From Ruminococcaceae bacterium P7 (lineage in GTDB: Bacteria; Bacillota; Clostridia; Oscillospirales; Acutalibacteraceae), in assembly GCA_900100595.1 (NCBI GenBank), contig FMUA01000002.1, forward strand, positions 62,001-126,000: a stretch of 64,000 nucleotides of DNA, written 5' to 3'. The position numbers and the translations under genes are program-made. The notes under the pieces are model-generated. The model saw only the letters and a program-made list of their open reading frames with translations. It was not told the origin of the DNA and did not search any database. Shown here in pieces: positions 18,845 through 27,779 of the stretch (position 1 is its first letter; every line of letters starts with the position of its first letter).

Positions 18845-20248
18845 CTACATGCCCGGGAAGGTTCCCGTGATCAGCTGCCATACGTCCTTGACGGAAATGA
18901 CGGCAATGAATAACAACAGAATGACCAGTCCCACGCCGTTGACGATATACTCGAGCCTGCGCGGCAGCGGTCTGCGGATAATCGCCTCAATCAAGAGGAA
19001 CACAAAACGTCCGCCGTCCAGCGCGGGGAACGGCAGAAGGTTCACAACGCCGAGGTTGATCGTGATCAGCGCCATGATGAAAATGATGTTATTGACCGCG
19101 CTCATAAAGTTGATTTTCAGACCCTCGGACGCGACGACGGACACCGCCTTGGTGATTCCGACGGGACCGGAGAGATCATTGAAGGAGAACCTGCCCTGAA
19201 CCAGCATGATCAGCGACTGCCAGACGGTTTTCGCCATCGTGACGGTCTGCGAAACGGTCTGCTGCATCACGGTGCCAAAGGTCTTTTCGATCGGCTTGAC
19301 ATAAAAGTCAATCGCGACGGAAACCTTGCCGTTATCGGCGTCCTCCTGTGATTGATAGAAAGAGTAAAACTGAACGCCATCGAGCTTGACCTTCTCGCCG
19401 CCGCGGATTACCGTGAGGTCGGAGGTATAGCGCACGCGCTCATCTCTCTCCTTGATTTCGGGATAGGTATAGTCTGTCTTTTCGGAATAACCGCCGATAG
19501 CATAGAGCCGGTCAAACGCATTTTTCAGCGCCTGATAAGCGTCCTCCTTGGTCTCGGCATGGTTGATTTTCCGGCACTCCTCGCTGAGTACCGTATTGAT
19601 CTCGGCAAGCGTTTCCTGAGAGATCTCCTCGCCGAACGCGTCCTTCCAGCCGTCAACGATGCTCTGCGCGGCATTACGCGTCTCTACGGCACAGTCCTCC
19701 TTATAGACCTCGGTCGAGGACGGGTCGACGTTTTTGCACTGCATCGTCTGAACCGCGAATTGAAGATCCTTGGCGTTCCAGATGGAATAGCCGCCGATAT
19801 CCACGATTTCGTCGCCTTCCTCCAGTCCGCAGTTCGCGCTGAACGATGCGGGTGAAAATCCGTCGACAATGGTGGATTCATAGTACGGCTGCTGCACGAC
19901 GACGATGAACATCAGCAGAAAGCCGACGATGAAGTTCATGAACGCTCCCGCGACAATGATGATCATGCGCTTCCAGACCTTCGCGTTGGTAAAGGCACGC
20001 GGATTGTCGCTTTCTGCGTCCTCTCCCTCCATCGAGCAGTAGCCGCCTACGGGGAACAGACGCAGGCTGTACTGCGTTTCTCCCTTTTTGAAGCCAAACA
20101 GCTTGGGACCCATTCCGAGAGCAAACTCGTTGACCTGAACGCCCGACTTTTTGGCGGTGATGAAGTGTCCGAACTCATGCGCAAAAATGATGAACTCAAA
20201 GAGCAGCACACCGATAATGATTAATGCTATTGTGATAATAATCTGCAT
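18845..20248 (-). CDS. rseP: RIP-type zinc metalloprotease (site-2 protease) with PDZ domain
   Basis: 467 residues, somewhat longer than Bacillus RasP. Intramembrane protease that cuts anti-sigma factors and leftover signal peptides. Zinc motif HEFGH at residues 24-28 in the first membrane segment, second catalytic motif LLPFPALDGGRF in the third. A single PDZ domain begins near residue 120 (FSANCGLEEGDEIVDIGG) but is split by an extra acidic, helical stretch of about 100 residues (about 170-260). Genes before and after (dxr, ispG) place it in the usual cluster. Which anti-sigma factor it cleaves is unknown. Confidence 0.94.
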   Translation of the reverse strand: MQIIITIALIIIGVLLFEFIIFAHEFGHFITAKKSGVQVNEFALGMGPKLFGFKKGETQYSLRLFPVGGYCSMEGEDAESDNPRAFTNAKVWKRMIIIVAGAFMNFIVGFLLMFIVVVQQPYYESTIVDGFSPASFSANCGLEEGDEIVDIGGYSIWNAKDLQFAVQTMQCKNVDPSSTEVYKEDCAVETRNAAQSIVDGWKDAFGEEISQETLAEINTVLSEECRKINHAETKEDAYQALKNAFDRLYAIGGYSEKTDYTYPEIKERDERVRYTSDLTVIRGGEKVKLDGVQFYSFYQSQEDADNGKVSVAIDFYVKPIEKTFGTVMQQTVSQTVTMAKTVWQSLIMLVQGRFSFNDLSGPVGITKAVSVVASEGLKINFMSAVNNIIFIMALITINLGVVNLLPFPALDGGRFVFLLIEAIIRRPLPRRLEYIVNGVGLVILLLFIAVISVKDVWQLITGTFPGM

Positions 20249-20313
20249 GTAAGAAAAATCAACTCCCGTGGATTATTCCGCAAAAAGACTCAGATAATTG
20301 TTCCGGTTTCGTC

Positions 20314-21459
20314 TCAGATTCTGTCCTTGACGTACTGACGCGCCAGCGCGTCGGCGTTGAGTACATCCTCGACAGTCTTGGGTGTAACATTGGGTACGCT
20401 GTCTATCGCTCCCGTCACCAGCTCGCCGATTTCGAGGAACTTGATTTTGCCCTGACGGAAGAGCATATTCGCCTCCTCGTTGGCGCCGTTGGCGATCGCC
20501 GTGGCGACGCCTCCCATTGCAAGCGCGCGCTTGCAGGCGGATAGGCACGCAAAGGTTTCGTAATCGGGGTCAAAGAAGGTGAGCTTTCCGATTTGCGCGA
20601 GGTTCAGCTCCTGCACGGGAGACGGGTATCTCTCGGGATAGGTGATCGCGTACTGAATCGGGATGCGCATATCGGGCACGCCGAGCTGCGCGATGACCGA
20701 GTTGTCGTTGTACTCGATCAGCGAATGGATGATGCTCTCACGGTGCACCACCACGTCGATATCGTCGCCCGAAACGTCAAACAGACGCGCGGCTTCGATG
20801 ATTTCCAGACCCTTGTTCATCATTGTAGCAGAGTCGATGGTTATTTTTGCGCCCATGCTCCAGTTGGGATGATTGAGTGCCTGCTCAACGGTGACGTCGC
20901 GCAGTTCGTCGCGCGTTTTGCCGAAAAACGGACCGCCCGAGGCGGTGAGAATCAGCTTTTTGAGCGCCTTATTTGGAGCAGCGCCCTGCAGGCACTGGAA
21001 AATCGCGGAATGCTCGCTGTCGACCGGAAGCAGCTTAACGCCGTTTTCCCTCACCGCGTCCGTCACCAGATCGCCGCCCGCGACAAGCGTTTCCTTGTTC
21101 GCGAGAGCGATGTCCTTTTTCGCCTGCGCCGCCGCAATGGTGGGACGCAGACCGACCATGCCGACAACCGAGTTGAGAACCAGATCGGCGCTCTCCATCT
21201 GAGCCGCGGCGATCAGTCCCTCCATGCCCGCGAGCACCTTGGTGTCGGTATCCTTTATAGTATGCCGCAGCTGAGCCGCCTTATCCTCATTAAATAAGAC
21301 GGCGAGCTGAGGTCTGTATTTTCTGACTTGTTTCTCCAGCAGGTCAACATTATTCGCGGCGGTCAGCGCGCAGACACGCAGTCCGAGCTTGTCGGCTACG
21401 TCGAGCGTCTGGGTGCCGATGGAGCCTGTGGAGCCTAAAATGGAAATAGTCTGAATCAT
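20314..21459 (-). CDS. dxr: 1-deoxy-D-xylulose 5-phosphate reductoisomerase
   Basis: 381 residues. NADPH-dependent second step of the MEP pathway. N-terminal nucleotide-binding motif ISILGSTGSIGTQTLD, then the substrate/metal region LLPVDSEHSAIFQCL, LTASGGPFFGKTRDEL and MNKGLEIIEAARLF, all hallmarks of Dxr. Starts 6 bases after cdsA and is followed by a 65-base gap before rseP without a clear promoter, so it is most likely part of one transcript. Confidence 0.97.
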   Translation of the reverse strand: MIQTISILGSTGSIGTQTLDVADKLGLRVCALTAANNVDLLEKQVRKYRPQLAVLFNEDKAAQLRHTIKDTDTKVLAGMEGLIAAAQMESADLVLNSVVGMVGLRPTIAAAQAKKDIALANKETLVAGGDLVTDAVRENGVKLLPVDSEHSAIFQCLQGAAPNKALKKLILTASGGPFFGKTRDELRDVTVEQALNHPNWSMGAKITIDSATMMNKGLEIIEAARLFDVSGDDIDVVVHRESIIHSLIEYNDNSVIAQLGVPDMRIPIQYAITYPERYPSPVQELNLAQIGKLTFFDPDYETFACLSACKRALAMGGVATAIANGANEEANMLFRQGKIKFLEIGELVTGAIDSVPNVTPKTVEDVLNADALARQYVKDRI

Positions 21460-21465
21460 AAACCC

Positions 21466-22296
21466 TTACCCTAAGCTTAAAAACGGTAATAAACTTCCGA
21501 CCGCGACCACTACCGGCGCGGTGAAGATAATGCTGTCAAATCGGTCGAGAAAGCCGCCGTGTCCCGGGAAAATCGAGCCGTAGTCCTTGATTCCGAGGTG
21601 GCGCTTGATCAGAGAAAAGCTGAGGTCGCCGACGATCGACAGAATCGCGTCGAGAAAGCCGACAATCAGCAGTGAATAGAGGTTGACACTGACGCCGGGT
21701 AGCACCCAGAAGCGGAAAATCAAGCCCAGTCCGACAGCGGTGATCATACAGAATAATATGCCGCCGATAGCGCCCTCAACTGTCTTTTTCGGGCTGATTT
21801 CGGGGCACAGCTTGTGCTTGCCGAGCGACGCGCCGACAAAAAAGCCGCCCGCGTCCGCCATCCACGGAAGCATCAGCACCACGAAGAAAAAGAAGGTGGG
21901 GCTGATTTCGCTGCTGCACGCGATGACAAGCGCGCTCATTCCGAACGACACCAGCAGCGTGCCGAAGCCCGCGTAGGCGAGGTCGGGAAAGTGCAGCGTT
22001 TTGTGGAGCGCGATGATGCTGATGAAAACCGCGAGCATGAACGCAATCAGGATATAGTAAACATATTGCGTCATACAGAGCAGCGTCAGCAGAAACGCGG
22101 TGAGAATACAGCTGACAGAAAGAGGATACACCTTGAGCAGCTTATTGGCGTATAGATATTCTCCAATCATCACGGCGGTGACGCACGCGACAATAATGTT
22201 GATCGCAGGCCGCCACAGCTCCGATAAAAAGATAACAAGAATAACTGCCGGAATGCCGATTGCCGCAGTGAGCAATCTCGGTTTGAGTGATTTCAT
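21466..22296 (-). CDS. cdsA: Phosphatidate cytidylyltransferase
   Basis: 276 residues. Makes CDP-diacylglycerol, precursor of phospholipids, at the membrane. About eight hydrophobic segments are seen, and the family signature near the C-terminus is clear: DLSFSLIKRHLGIKDYG followed by FPGHGGFLDRFDS with the metal-binding Asp residues. It lies between uppS and dxr in the conserved cluster. Confidence 0.96.
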   Translation of the reverse strand: MKSLKPRLLTAAIGIPAVILVIFLSELWRPAINIIVACVTAVMIGEYLYANKLLKVYPLSVSCILTAFLLTLLCMTQYVYYILIAFMLAVFISIIALHKTLHFPDLAYAGFGTLLVSFGMSALVIACSSEISPTFFFFVVLMLPWMADAGGFFVGASLGKHKLCPEISPKKTVEGAIGGILFCMITAVGLGLIFRFWVLPGVSVNLYSLLIVGFLDAILSIVGDLSFSLIKRHLGIKDYGSIFPGHGGFLDRFDSIIFTAPVVVAVGSLLPFLSLG

Positions 22297-22328
22297 AGGT
22301 GTATCCTCTCCATTATTAATGTGCAGAA

Positions 22329-23072
22329 TCAGACGCCGCCGTAGCGTCTGTTGCGCTGCGCGTAAATTTGCAGCGCCTCGTCCAGATCGGACTTCTGAAA
22401 ATCGGGCCAGAGCTTGTTCATGATGACAAACTCGGTGTACGCCGACTGCCAGAGCAGAAAGTTGGAAATGCGGTACTCGCCGCTGGGACGGATAATCAGG
22501 TCGGGGTCGGGCTGACCCGCGGTATAGAGGTTGTCAGACACCAGCTGTTCGGTGATCTCGTCCTCGCTGATTTTGCCGTCCTTCACATCCGACGCGATGC
22601 GCTTGACCGCTCTGACAATCTCGTCGCGGCTGCCGTAGTTCATCGCGATGTTGAGCACCATGCCGTCCCTCTCTCGGGAGCATTCCTCGTTCTCGTCCAT
22701 CAGCGCCTGCAGCTCGGGTGAAAAACCGCTCTTGTCGCCGATGAAGCGCACGACGATGTCGTCGTCCTTGAAGTCGGAGATCGCCTCCTCCAGATAGGAC
22801 TTGAACAGCTTCATCAGCGCGCCGACCTCGTCCTCGGGACGGCGCCAGTTTTCGGTGGAAAAGGCGTAAACGGTGAGGTATTTGATGCCGACCTCCGAAC
22901 AATAGCGCGTGATTTTACGGAAGGTGCGCGCACCTTCCGTATGTCCTGCTTTGCGTGGCAGACCGCGCTTCTTTGCCCATCTGCCGTTGCCGTCCATGAT
23001 GATGCCGACGTGCTTGGGCAGAACCAATTCGGAAACCTCGGATTGTTTTGGTTTTTTTCCGAAAAGCGCCAT
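22329..23072 (-). CDS. uppS: Isoprenyl transferase (undecaprenyl diphosphate synthase)
   Basis: 247 residues from the ATG at 23072; 16 in-frame codons upstream overlap frr and lack a fitting ribosome site. Extends farnesyl diphosphate to the C55 lipid carrier for wall synthesis. Motifs: HVGIIMDGNGRWAKKRG with the catalytic Asp, FSTENWRRPEDEV, and near the C-terminus DLIIRPSGEYRISNFLLWQ. Begins one base after the frr stop. Its substrates derive from the MEP genes encoded in this and the 38-39 kb cluster. Confidence 0.97.
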   Translation of the reverse strand: MALFGKKPKQSEVSELVLPKHVGIIMDGNGRWAKKRGLPRKAGHTEGARTFRKITRYCSEVGIKYLTVYAFSTENWRRPEDEVGALMKLFKSYLEEAISDFKDDDIVVRFIGDKSGFSPELQALMDENEECSRERDGMVLNIAMNYGSRDEIVRAVKRIASDVKDGKISEDEITEQLVSDNLYTAGQPDPDLIIRPSGEYRISNFLLWQSAYTEFVIMNKLWPDFQKSDLDEALQIYAQRNRRYGGV

Positions 23073-23073
23073 A

Positions 23074-23628
23074 TTACAGCTCCATGATTTCCTTCTGCTT
23101 ATCGGCTGAAATGCTGTCAACCTTCTTTGTGAACTTGTCGGTCAATTCCTGCGTCTTTTTCTCGCCCTGCTTGAGATCGTCCTCTGTCAGCTCGCTCGCT
23201 TTTTTCATCGCCTTGAGCTTTTCGATTGTCTCGCGTCTGACGTTGCGGATCTGTACCTTGGTCTCCTCGGCGAGCTTTTGGACGTCCTTGACGATGTCCT
23301 TACGTCTGTCCTCGGTGAGCGGCGGGAACTGCATGCGGATGACCTTGCCGTCGTTGTTGGGGTTGATGCCGATGTCGGACTTCTGGATTGCCTTCTCGAT
23401 CTGTCTGAGAATCGAGGTGTCCCACGGCTGGATGGTGAGGGTTCTCGCCTCGGTCACGGAAACGGCGGCGAGCTGGTTGACGGGAGTGGGCGCTCCGTAG
23501 TAATCGACCTTCACCTTGTCAAGAACCGCGGGATTGGCTCTGCCCGCGCGGATCTCGGAATATTCCTTGCAGAGGTGGTCGATGCGTCTGCCCATTCTCT
23601 CCTCTGCCTTTTTGAGCTGTTCTTTCAT
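23074..23628 (-). CDS. frr: Ribosome recycling factor
   Basis: 184 residues, the exact family length. Splits post-termination ribosomes together with EF-G. The three-helix bundle with inserted beta domain is recognisable: HLCKEYSEIRAGRANP, YYGAPTPVNQLA, RTLTIQPWD, and GKVIRMQFPPLTEDRRK. A perfect AGGAGG-like site precedes the ATG. The pyrH-frr-uppS order is conserved. Confidence 0.98.
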   Translation of the reverse strand: MKEQLKKAEERMGRRIDHLCKEYSEIRAGRANPAVLDKVKVDYYGAPTPVNQLAAVSVTEARTLTIQPWDTSILRQIEKAIQKSDIGINPNNDGKVIRMQFPPLTEDRRKDIVKDVQKLAEETKVQIRNVRRETIEKLKAMKKASELTEDDLKQGEKKTQELTDKFTKKVDSISADKQKEIMEL

Positions 23629-23670
23629 GTTAATTCCTCCTAAATTTATATGTTGACGAAAGAAATTCCA

Positions 23671-24381
23671 TTAGTCGTTGGACACAACCGTGCCGACGCT
23701 CTCTCCGCAGACCGCCTTGTAGATGTTGTCGGGTTCTTCGATGCTGAATACGAGAATCGGGATGTTGTTGTCCTTGCACAGTGCGGAAGCGGTGCTGTCC
23801 ATGACGTTGAGGTCTTTGTTGAGCACCTCGTGGTAGGAAATGGTGTCGAATTTCTTCGCTTCGGGGTTGAGCTTGGGGTCGGAATCGTACACGCCGTCAA
23901 CCATCGTCGCCTTGAAGATGATGTCCGCCTCGATTTCCGCCGCTCTCAGCGAAGCGGCTGTGTCGGTGCTGAAGAACGGGTTGCCCGTGCCGCAGCCGAA
24001 AACCACGACTCTGCCCTTTTCAAGGTGACGGATCGCCTTGTTGCGGATATAAGGCTCAGCAAACTGCGGCATAGAGATTGCGGTCTGCACTCTGCACGGC
24101 ACGCCGAGCTGCTCGAGCGCGTCGCAGACGCCCAGCGCGTTGATCGCGGTCGCCAGCATTCCCATATGGTCGGCTCTCGGTCTGTCCATTTCGCCCGAGC
24201 TTCTGCCTCTCCAGAAGTTGCCGCCGCCGACAACAATGCCGATCTGGACGCCCTTCTCATTGCATTTTCTGATGGGCTCGCAGATTTTGAGCACGGTGTC
24301 AAAATTGATGCCGTGTTTGTCGGGACCCGCGAGGGATTCGCCTGAAAGCTTTAATAAAATTCTTTTATATTTCGGTTTCAT
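23671..24381 (-). CDS. pyrH: Uridylate kinase
   Basis: 236 residues. Phosphorylates UMP to UDP; hexameric amino-acid-kinase fold. Motifs: [28 protein letters not shown], and the later [14 protein letters not shown] region. Start at ATG 24381, seven bases after a GAGGAG site; an ATG 15 bases further upstream has no fitting site. It is the first gene of the long cluster behind a strong promoter. Confidence 0.97.
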   Translation of the reverse strand: MKPKYKRILLKLSGESLAGPDKHGINFDTVLKICEPIRKCNEKGVQIGIVVGGGNFWRGRSSGEMDRPRADHMGMLATAINALGVCDALEQLGVPCRVQTAISMPQFAEPYIRNKAIRHLEKGRVVVFGCGTGNPFFSTDTAASLRAAEIEADIIFKATMVDGVYDSDPKLNPEAKKFDTISYHEVLNKDLNVMDSTASALCKDNNIPILVFSIEEPDNIYKAVCGESVGTVVSND

Positions 24382-24414
24382 AATACTTCTCCTCATGCAA
24401 TTATAGTTGTCATT

Positions 24415-24443
24415 ATTATACTATATCTTGGGAATGATGTAAA
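24415..24443 (-). promoter_or_regulatory. Promoter of the pyrH-frr-uppS-cdsA-dxr-rseP-ispG-polC cluster
   Basis: TTTACA (24438-24443 read on minus), 17-base spacer, consensus TATAAT (24415-24420). The leader is about 27 bases. Confidence 0.85.
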
Positions 24444-24502
24444 GTTAAAACACCGAATATTTTAGCAATTCACCAAATTTTCATCCTTTGAAACCAAGAT
24501 AA

Positions 24503-24537
24503 AGCGGACGTGGCAGACAATACCTGCCGCGTCCGCT
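24503..24537 (-). terminator. Terminator after the amino acid ABC transporter operon
   Basis: Arms AGCGGACG and CGTCCGCT (24503-24510, 24530-24537) with an inner GGCAG/CTGCC pair. The tract after it on the minus strand is only moderately U-rich (TTTATCTT). Confidence 0.75.
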
Positions 24538-24558
24538 GCGTATATTTTTGATAAAGAA

Positions 24559-25305
24559 TTATAACACCTTGGAGAGAAATTCCCTGAGCCGCGGGGACTT
24601 GGGATTCGAGAAAAATTCCTCGGGAGCATTCTGCTCCACAATAACGCCCTCGTCAACAAAGACGATCTTGGTGCCGACTTCTCTGGCGAAGCCCATTTCG
24701 TGGGTGACAACCACCATCGTCATACCATCGCGGGCAAGCTGCTTCATAACCTCGAGCACCTCACCGACCATTTCGGGATCGAGCGCGGAGGTCGGCTCGT
24801 CGAACAGCATGACGTCGGGATTCATCGCGAGCGCCCTGACAATCGCGATACGCTGCTTCTGTCCGCCCGAAAGCTGGGACGGATAGGCGTTCGCTCTGTC
24901 GGCAAGACCGACTCTCTCGAGCAGCTTCATCGCGTTCGCCTCCGCCTCCTCCCTGCTCTGCCTGAGCAGTCTGGTAGGACCGAGCGTCATATTGCGCAGC
25001 ACGGTCATGTGCGGGAACAGGTTGAACTGCTGGAACACCATGCCCATCTTCTGGCGGTGGACGTTGATATCCACCGAAGCGTCGGTGATGTCGGTTCCCT
25101 CAAAATAGATGGAACCCGAGGTCGGCTCCTCAAGCAGGTTCAGGCAGCGCAGAAAGGTCGATTTGCCCGAGCCTGACGCGCCGATGACCACCATCACGTC
25201 GCCCTTGTCGATCTCGGCGTTGATACCCTTGAGCACCTCGACGTCATCAAAGCTCTTGCAGAGATTGTCAACCTTGATTAATACATTGGAGTTATCAGTG
25301 GTCAC
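24559..25305 (-). CDS. Polar amino acid ABC transporter, ATP-binding protein
   Basis: 248 residues. ATPase of a type I importer in the PAAT family (GlnQ, ArtP, TcyC relatives). Walker [11 protein letters not shown]-loop in [14 protein letters not shown], signature LSGGQKQR, Walker [15 protein letters not shown] and H-loop VTHEMGFA are all intact. Starts with GTG at 25305 after an AAGGAGG site; it overlaps the permease end by 11 bases. The FPHMTVL and [13 protein letters not shown] features are those of amino acid systems; the exact substrate is not deducible. Confidence 0.95.
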   Translation of the reverse strand: MTTDNSNVLIKVDNLCKSFDDVEVLKGINAEIDKGDVMVVIGASGSGKSTFLRCLNLLEEPTSGSIYFEGTDITDASVDINVHRQKMGMVFQQFNLFPHMTVLRNMTLGPTRLLRQSREEAEANAMKLLERVGLADRANAYPSQLSGGQKQRIAIVRALAMNPDVMLFDEPTSALDPEMVGEVLEVMKQLARDGMTMVVVTHEMGFAREVGTKIVFVDEGVIVEQNAPEEFFSNPKSPRLREFLSKVL

Positions 25306-26023
25306 TGTTGCGCAGCCTCCTTTCGAGCTTCTTGAGAAGGAATGACAGAATCAGTACAATAATCAGATAAATCAGTGCAACGGTGATCAGCGGGAAAAAC
25401 GCCTCGTAGGTACGCGAGCGGATCAGGTTGCCCACATAGGTCAGATCCTGCAAAGCCACGTAGCCGGCGACGGAGGTCTCCTTGACCAGCACGATGAACT
25501 CGTTGCCCAAAGCGGGAAGAATGTTCTTGAACGCCTGCGGCATGATGATGTGCCACATGGTGCTTCTGTAGTTGAAGCCGAGCGAACGGCTCGCCTCAAA
25601 CTGTCCCTTGTCGATGGACATGATACCCGAGCGCACAATCTCCGCCACGTATGCCGCGGAGTTCATGCCGAAGGAAAGGAACGCCGCCACGATACCCGCA
25701 CGGGAGCTGGCGAATACGATAAAATACATGATCATCAGCTGAATGACAACAGGCGTGCCGCGGATGATCGTAATGTAAAAGTTACAGATCACGTTGAGCA
25801 CCTTGAGCACATAGTCATTGGGCTTTCTGCACTTTTTGCCCTGCAGCTGCATGTCATAGGTGGAGCGTACCATCGCGATCAAAAAACCGAGCACCACACC
25901 GATCGCCGCAGCGACAAGCGTAATCAAAATCGTTACGCCCAAGCCGTTGAGCAGCTGCAGCCAGCGGTCGTCGTTGATGAAGGTTTTTACAAAGCTCTGA
26001 GCTATGCCTTCAAAAAAATCCAT
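25295..26023 (-). CDS. Polar amino acid ABC transporter, permease
   Basis: 242 residues with about five membrane helices. The HisM/GlnP family is clear from the inner-membrane coupling motif [22 protein letters not shown] and from the preceding [14 protein letters not shown]. It forms the channel for the ATPase and binding protein encoded next to it. A hairpin separates it from the upstream binding-protein gene, so it is probably expressed at a lower level. Confidence 0.94.
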   Translation of the reverse strand: MDFFEGIAQSFVKTFINDDRWLQLLNGLGVTILITLVAAAIGVVLGFLIAMVRSTYDMQLQGKKCRKPNDYVLKVLNVICNFYITIIRGTPVVIQLMIMYFIVFASSRAGIVAAFLSFGMNSAAYVAEIVRSGIMSIDKGQFEASRSLGFNYRSTMWHIIMPQAFKNILPALGNEFIVLVKETSVAGYVALQDLTYVGNLIRSRTYEAFFPLITVALIYLIIVLILSFLLKKLERRLRNSDH

Positions 26024-26053
26024 AAAACCATCCCTTTTCTATCCCCCATAAAG

Positions 26054-26082
26054 AAACGGGCAGGCACAGGACCTGCCCGTTT
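26054..26082 (-). terminator. Intercistronic hairpin between binding protein and permease genes
   Basis: 11-bp perfect arms AAACGGGCAGG (26054-26064) and CCTGCCCGTTT (26072-26082) with a 7-base loop, followed on minus by CTTTATGG. Such hairpins often act as partial terminators or RNA stabilisers, giving surplus binding protein. Confidence 0.7.
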
Positions 26083-26098
26083 GAATGTTGGGAAAAGA

Positions 26099-26884
26099 TT
26101 AATCCTTGATGTACTTCTTGATGACGGTGTCGATGGTGCCGTCGTCCTTGAGCTCCTTGAGTGCGGTGTTGAACTTCTCGGTCAGCTCGCTGCCCTTTGC
26201 CAGACAAATCGCGTATTCCTCGTTGGCAAAATCCTCCTCGAGGATCTTGGTGCCGGGGTTCTGCGCGACAAACGCCTTTGCGGGTTGGTTGTCGATAACG
26301 ACCGCGTCTACCTTGCCCTGAGTCAGCGCGAGAACCGCGTCGGCGCCCTTGTTGAAGCGCTCGACCTGCGCGTCCTTGACATCATCGGAAACATAGAGGT
26401 CGCCTGTGGTGCCGAGCTGTACGCCGATGGTCTTGCCCTCGAGGTCAGCCTTACCTGCCACCTTGCCGTCATCCTCGTTGACGATGATGACCTGAACCGC
26501 GTTGGTGTAGGAATCGGTGAAGTCAACAGACTGCTTTCTCTCGTCTGTGACGGTCATGCCCGCCATGCCGAAGTCAGCCTTGCCCGAAGTAACAGCGGTG
26601 ATGATCGCGTCAAAATCCATATCGTCAATCACGAGCTTGCAGCCGAGCTTATCGCAGACCGCCTTCGCGATTTCCGCGTCGATGCCGACGACCTCGCCGC
26701 CCTCTTTATACTCATAGGGCTCGAATGCCGCGTTGGTCGCCATGTGAAGTTCTTTCGCCTCAGCCGCGCTGCTTTCTGTCTTGCTGTCCGCGGTGCTTTC
26801 TGTCTTGTTTCCGCACGCGGAGAACATCATAGCGGAGGTGCAAAGCATTGCGCCTGCCAAAATTGCCGATAAAATCTTTTTCAT
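26099..26884 (-). CDS. Polar amino acid ABC transporter, substrate-binding lipoprotein
   Basis: 261 residues. Type II signal peptide with lipobox FSAC, lipidated Cys at residue 24, then a low-complexity Ser/Thr/Glu linker and a SBP_bac_3 domain from about residue 45 (LHMATNAAFEPYEYKEGGEVVGIDAEIAK region). FGMAGMTVTDERKQSVDF and GTTGDLYV are typical ligand-pocket segments. It captures an amino acid outside the cell and delivers it to the permease. The ATG has an AGGAG site 9 bases upstream. Confidence 0.95.
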   Translation of the reverse strand: MKKILSAILAGAMLCTSAMMFSACGNKTESTADSKTESSAAEAKELHMATNAAFEPYEYKEGGEVVGIDAEIAKAVCDKLGCKLVIDDMDFDAIITAVTSGKADFGMAGMTVTDERKQSVDFTDSYTNAVQVIIVNEDDGKVAGKADLEGKTIGVQLGTTGDLYVSDDVKDAQVERFNKGADAVLALTQGKVDAVVIDNQPAKAFVAQNPGTKILEEDFANEEYAICLAKGSELTEKFNTALKELKDDGTIDTVIKKYIKD

Positions 26885-26931
26885 CTTTCATATCTCCTTT
26901 ATAATTGGACTATAAAAAATAGCACCCTATT

Positions 26932-26960
26932 AATATAGCAGAATTCACTTCAAAAATCAA
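26932..26960 (-). promoter_or_regulatory. Promoter of the amino acid importer operon
   Basis: TTGATT (26955-26960 on minus), 17-base spacer, TATATT (26932-26937) preceded by TGC, an extended -10. It lies 36 bases beyond the stop of the cohesin-like gene. Confidence 0.75.
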
Positions 26961-26995
26961 GCGATATTGCAAAACTATTCGATATTTTTGACAAA

Positions 26996-27739
26996 TTATC
27001 CATCTTTTTCTTCTGCTGCGGCGCTTTGCGGACTGCTCTCTGCACGTTTACCGCCTTTTATTTTTCTGATAAAGAATATTATCGCTGCTATCATGACAGC
27101 GACCGCTATGCATAACACAAACCCAGCGACCGTTTTTCTGTCCGCTCCCGCCGTCTGACGCGCGTTTTTGACGCCCTCGTCCTGAACGTAATAGGTGGTT
27201 TCAACCTTCTTTTTCTCCGTTTTGCTTTTTCCCTGTGCCGGCTGTGCCGTTCCCTGCTCCTGTTTTTCAGACACGGCCGTTCCGGCAGACGAAGAGCCTG
27301 TTACAAACAGCGTACCGACGTTGACCGCTTGGATTTCCATCCAATCCGCCTCACAATCCGCGCAGTCACGAACGGTACACATCAGAGCTGCCTCTCCTTC
27401 CTCCTTCGCCTTGAAAACAAGAGTGAACAGAGACTCCGCCGCTGTTCCCACGGAATTGAGATACGAAACCGTCACACAATCCGTATCCGCTTTGAAACAG
27501 ATTTCCGCGTCGGCCGACGGCTCTACGTCGCGAAACTCCACCTTGGAAGTATCATAGTGAAATTCAAACAACGCCGCGCACAGCGGGATATCCGATTGCA
27601 CGCAAACCTCGGCGCGCATCAGACTGCCTTTCCTTGCCTGTGCGTCCTTAACCGAAAAAACCGCAGCTGCCCTGACCGGCAGCCACGGTATCATCATCAG
27701 CCATATTGCCGCAACAGCGGCAATAATTCTTTTCTTCAT
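26996..27739 (-). CDS. Cohesin-like domain protein with C-terminal membrane anchor
   Basis: 247 residues from ATG 27739 (an ATG four codons upstream is possible). Signal peptide at 1-26, then a beta-rich domain at about 27-148 with the cohesin pattern: VKDAQARKGSLMRAEVCV, an ALFEFHYDTSKVEFRDVEP strand set, a SYLNS turn, and a closing LFTLVFKAKEEGEA. A Ser/Gln/Lys linker (about 150-200) leads to one membrane helix at about 204-226 and a short basic cytosolic tail. Cohesins bind dockerins; a dockerin protein is encoded at 54.4-56.4 kb. The domain has seven Cys residues, unusual for a cohesin. It follows a methyltransferase gene by 28 bases. Assignment is by pattern only. Confidence 0.65.
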   Translation of the reverse strand: MKKRIIAAVAAIWLMMIPWLPVRAAAVFSVKDAQARKGSLMRAEVCVQSDIPLCAALFEFHYDTSKVEFRDVEPSADAEICFKADTDCVTVSYLNSVGTAAESLFTLVFKAKEEGEAALMCTVRDCADCEADWMEIQAVNVGTLFVTGSSSAGTAVSEKQEQGTAQPAQGKSKTEKKKVETTYYVQDEGVKNARQTAGADRKTVAGFVLCIAVAVMIAAIIFFIRKIKGGKRAESSPQSAAAEEKDG

Positions 27740-27779
27740 ATCACATTTCATTCCGGTCTTTGTCCCAAACTTCTTCTTT

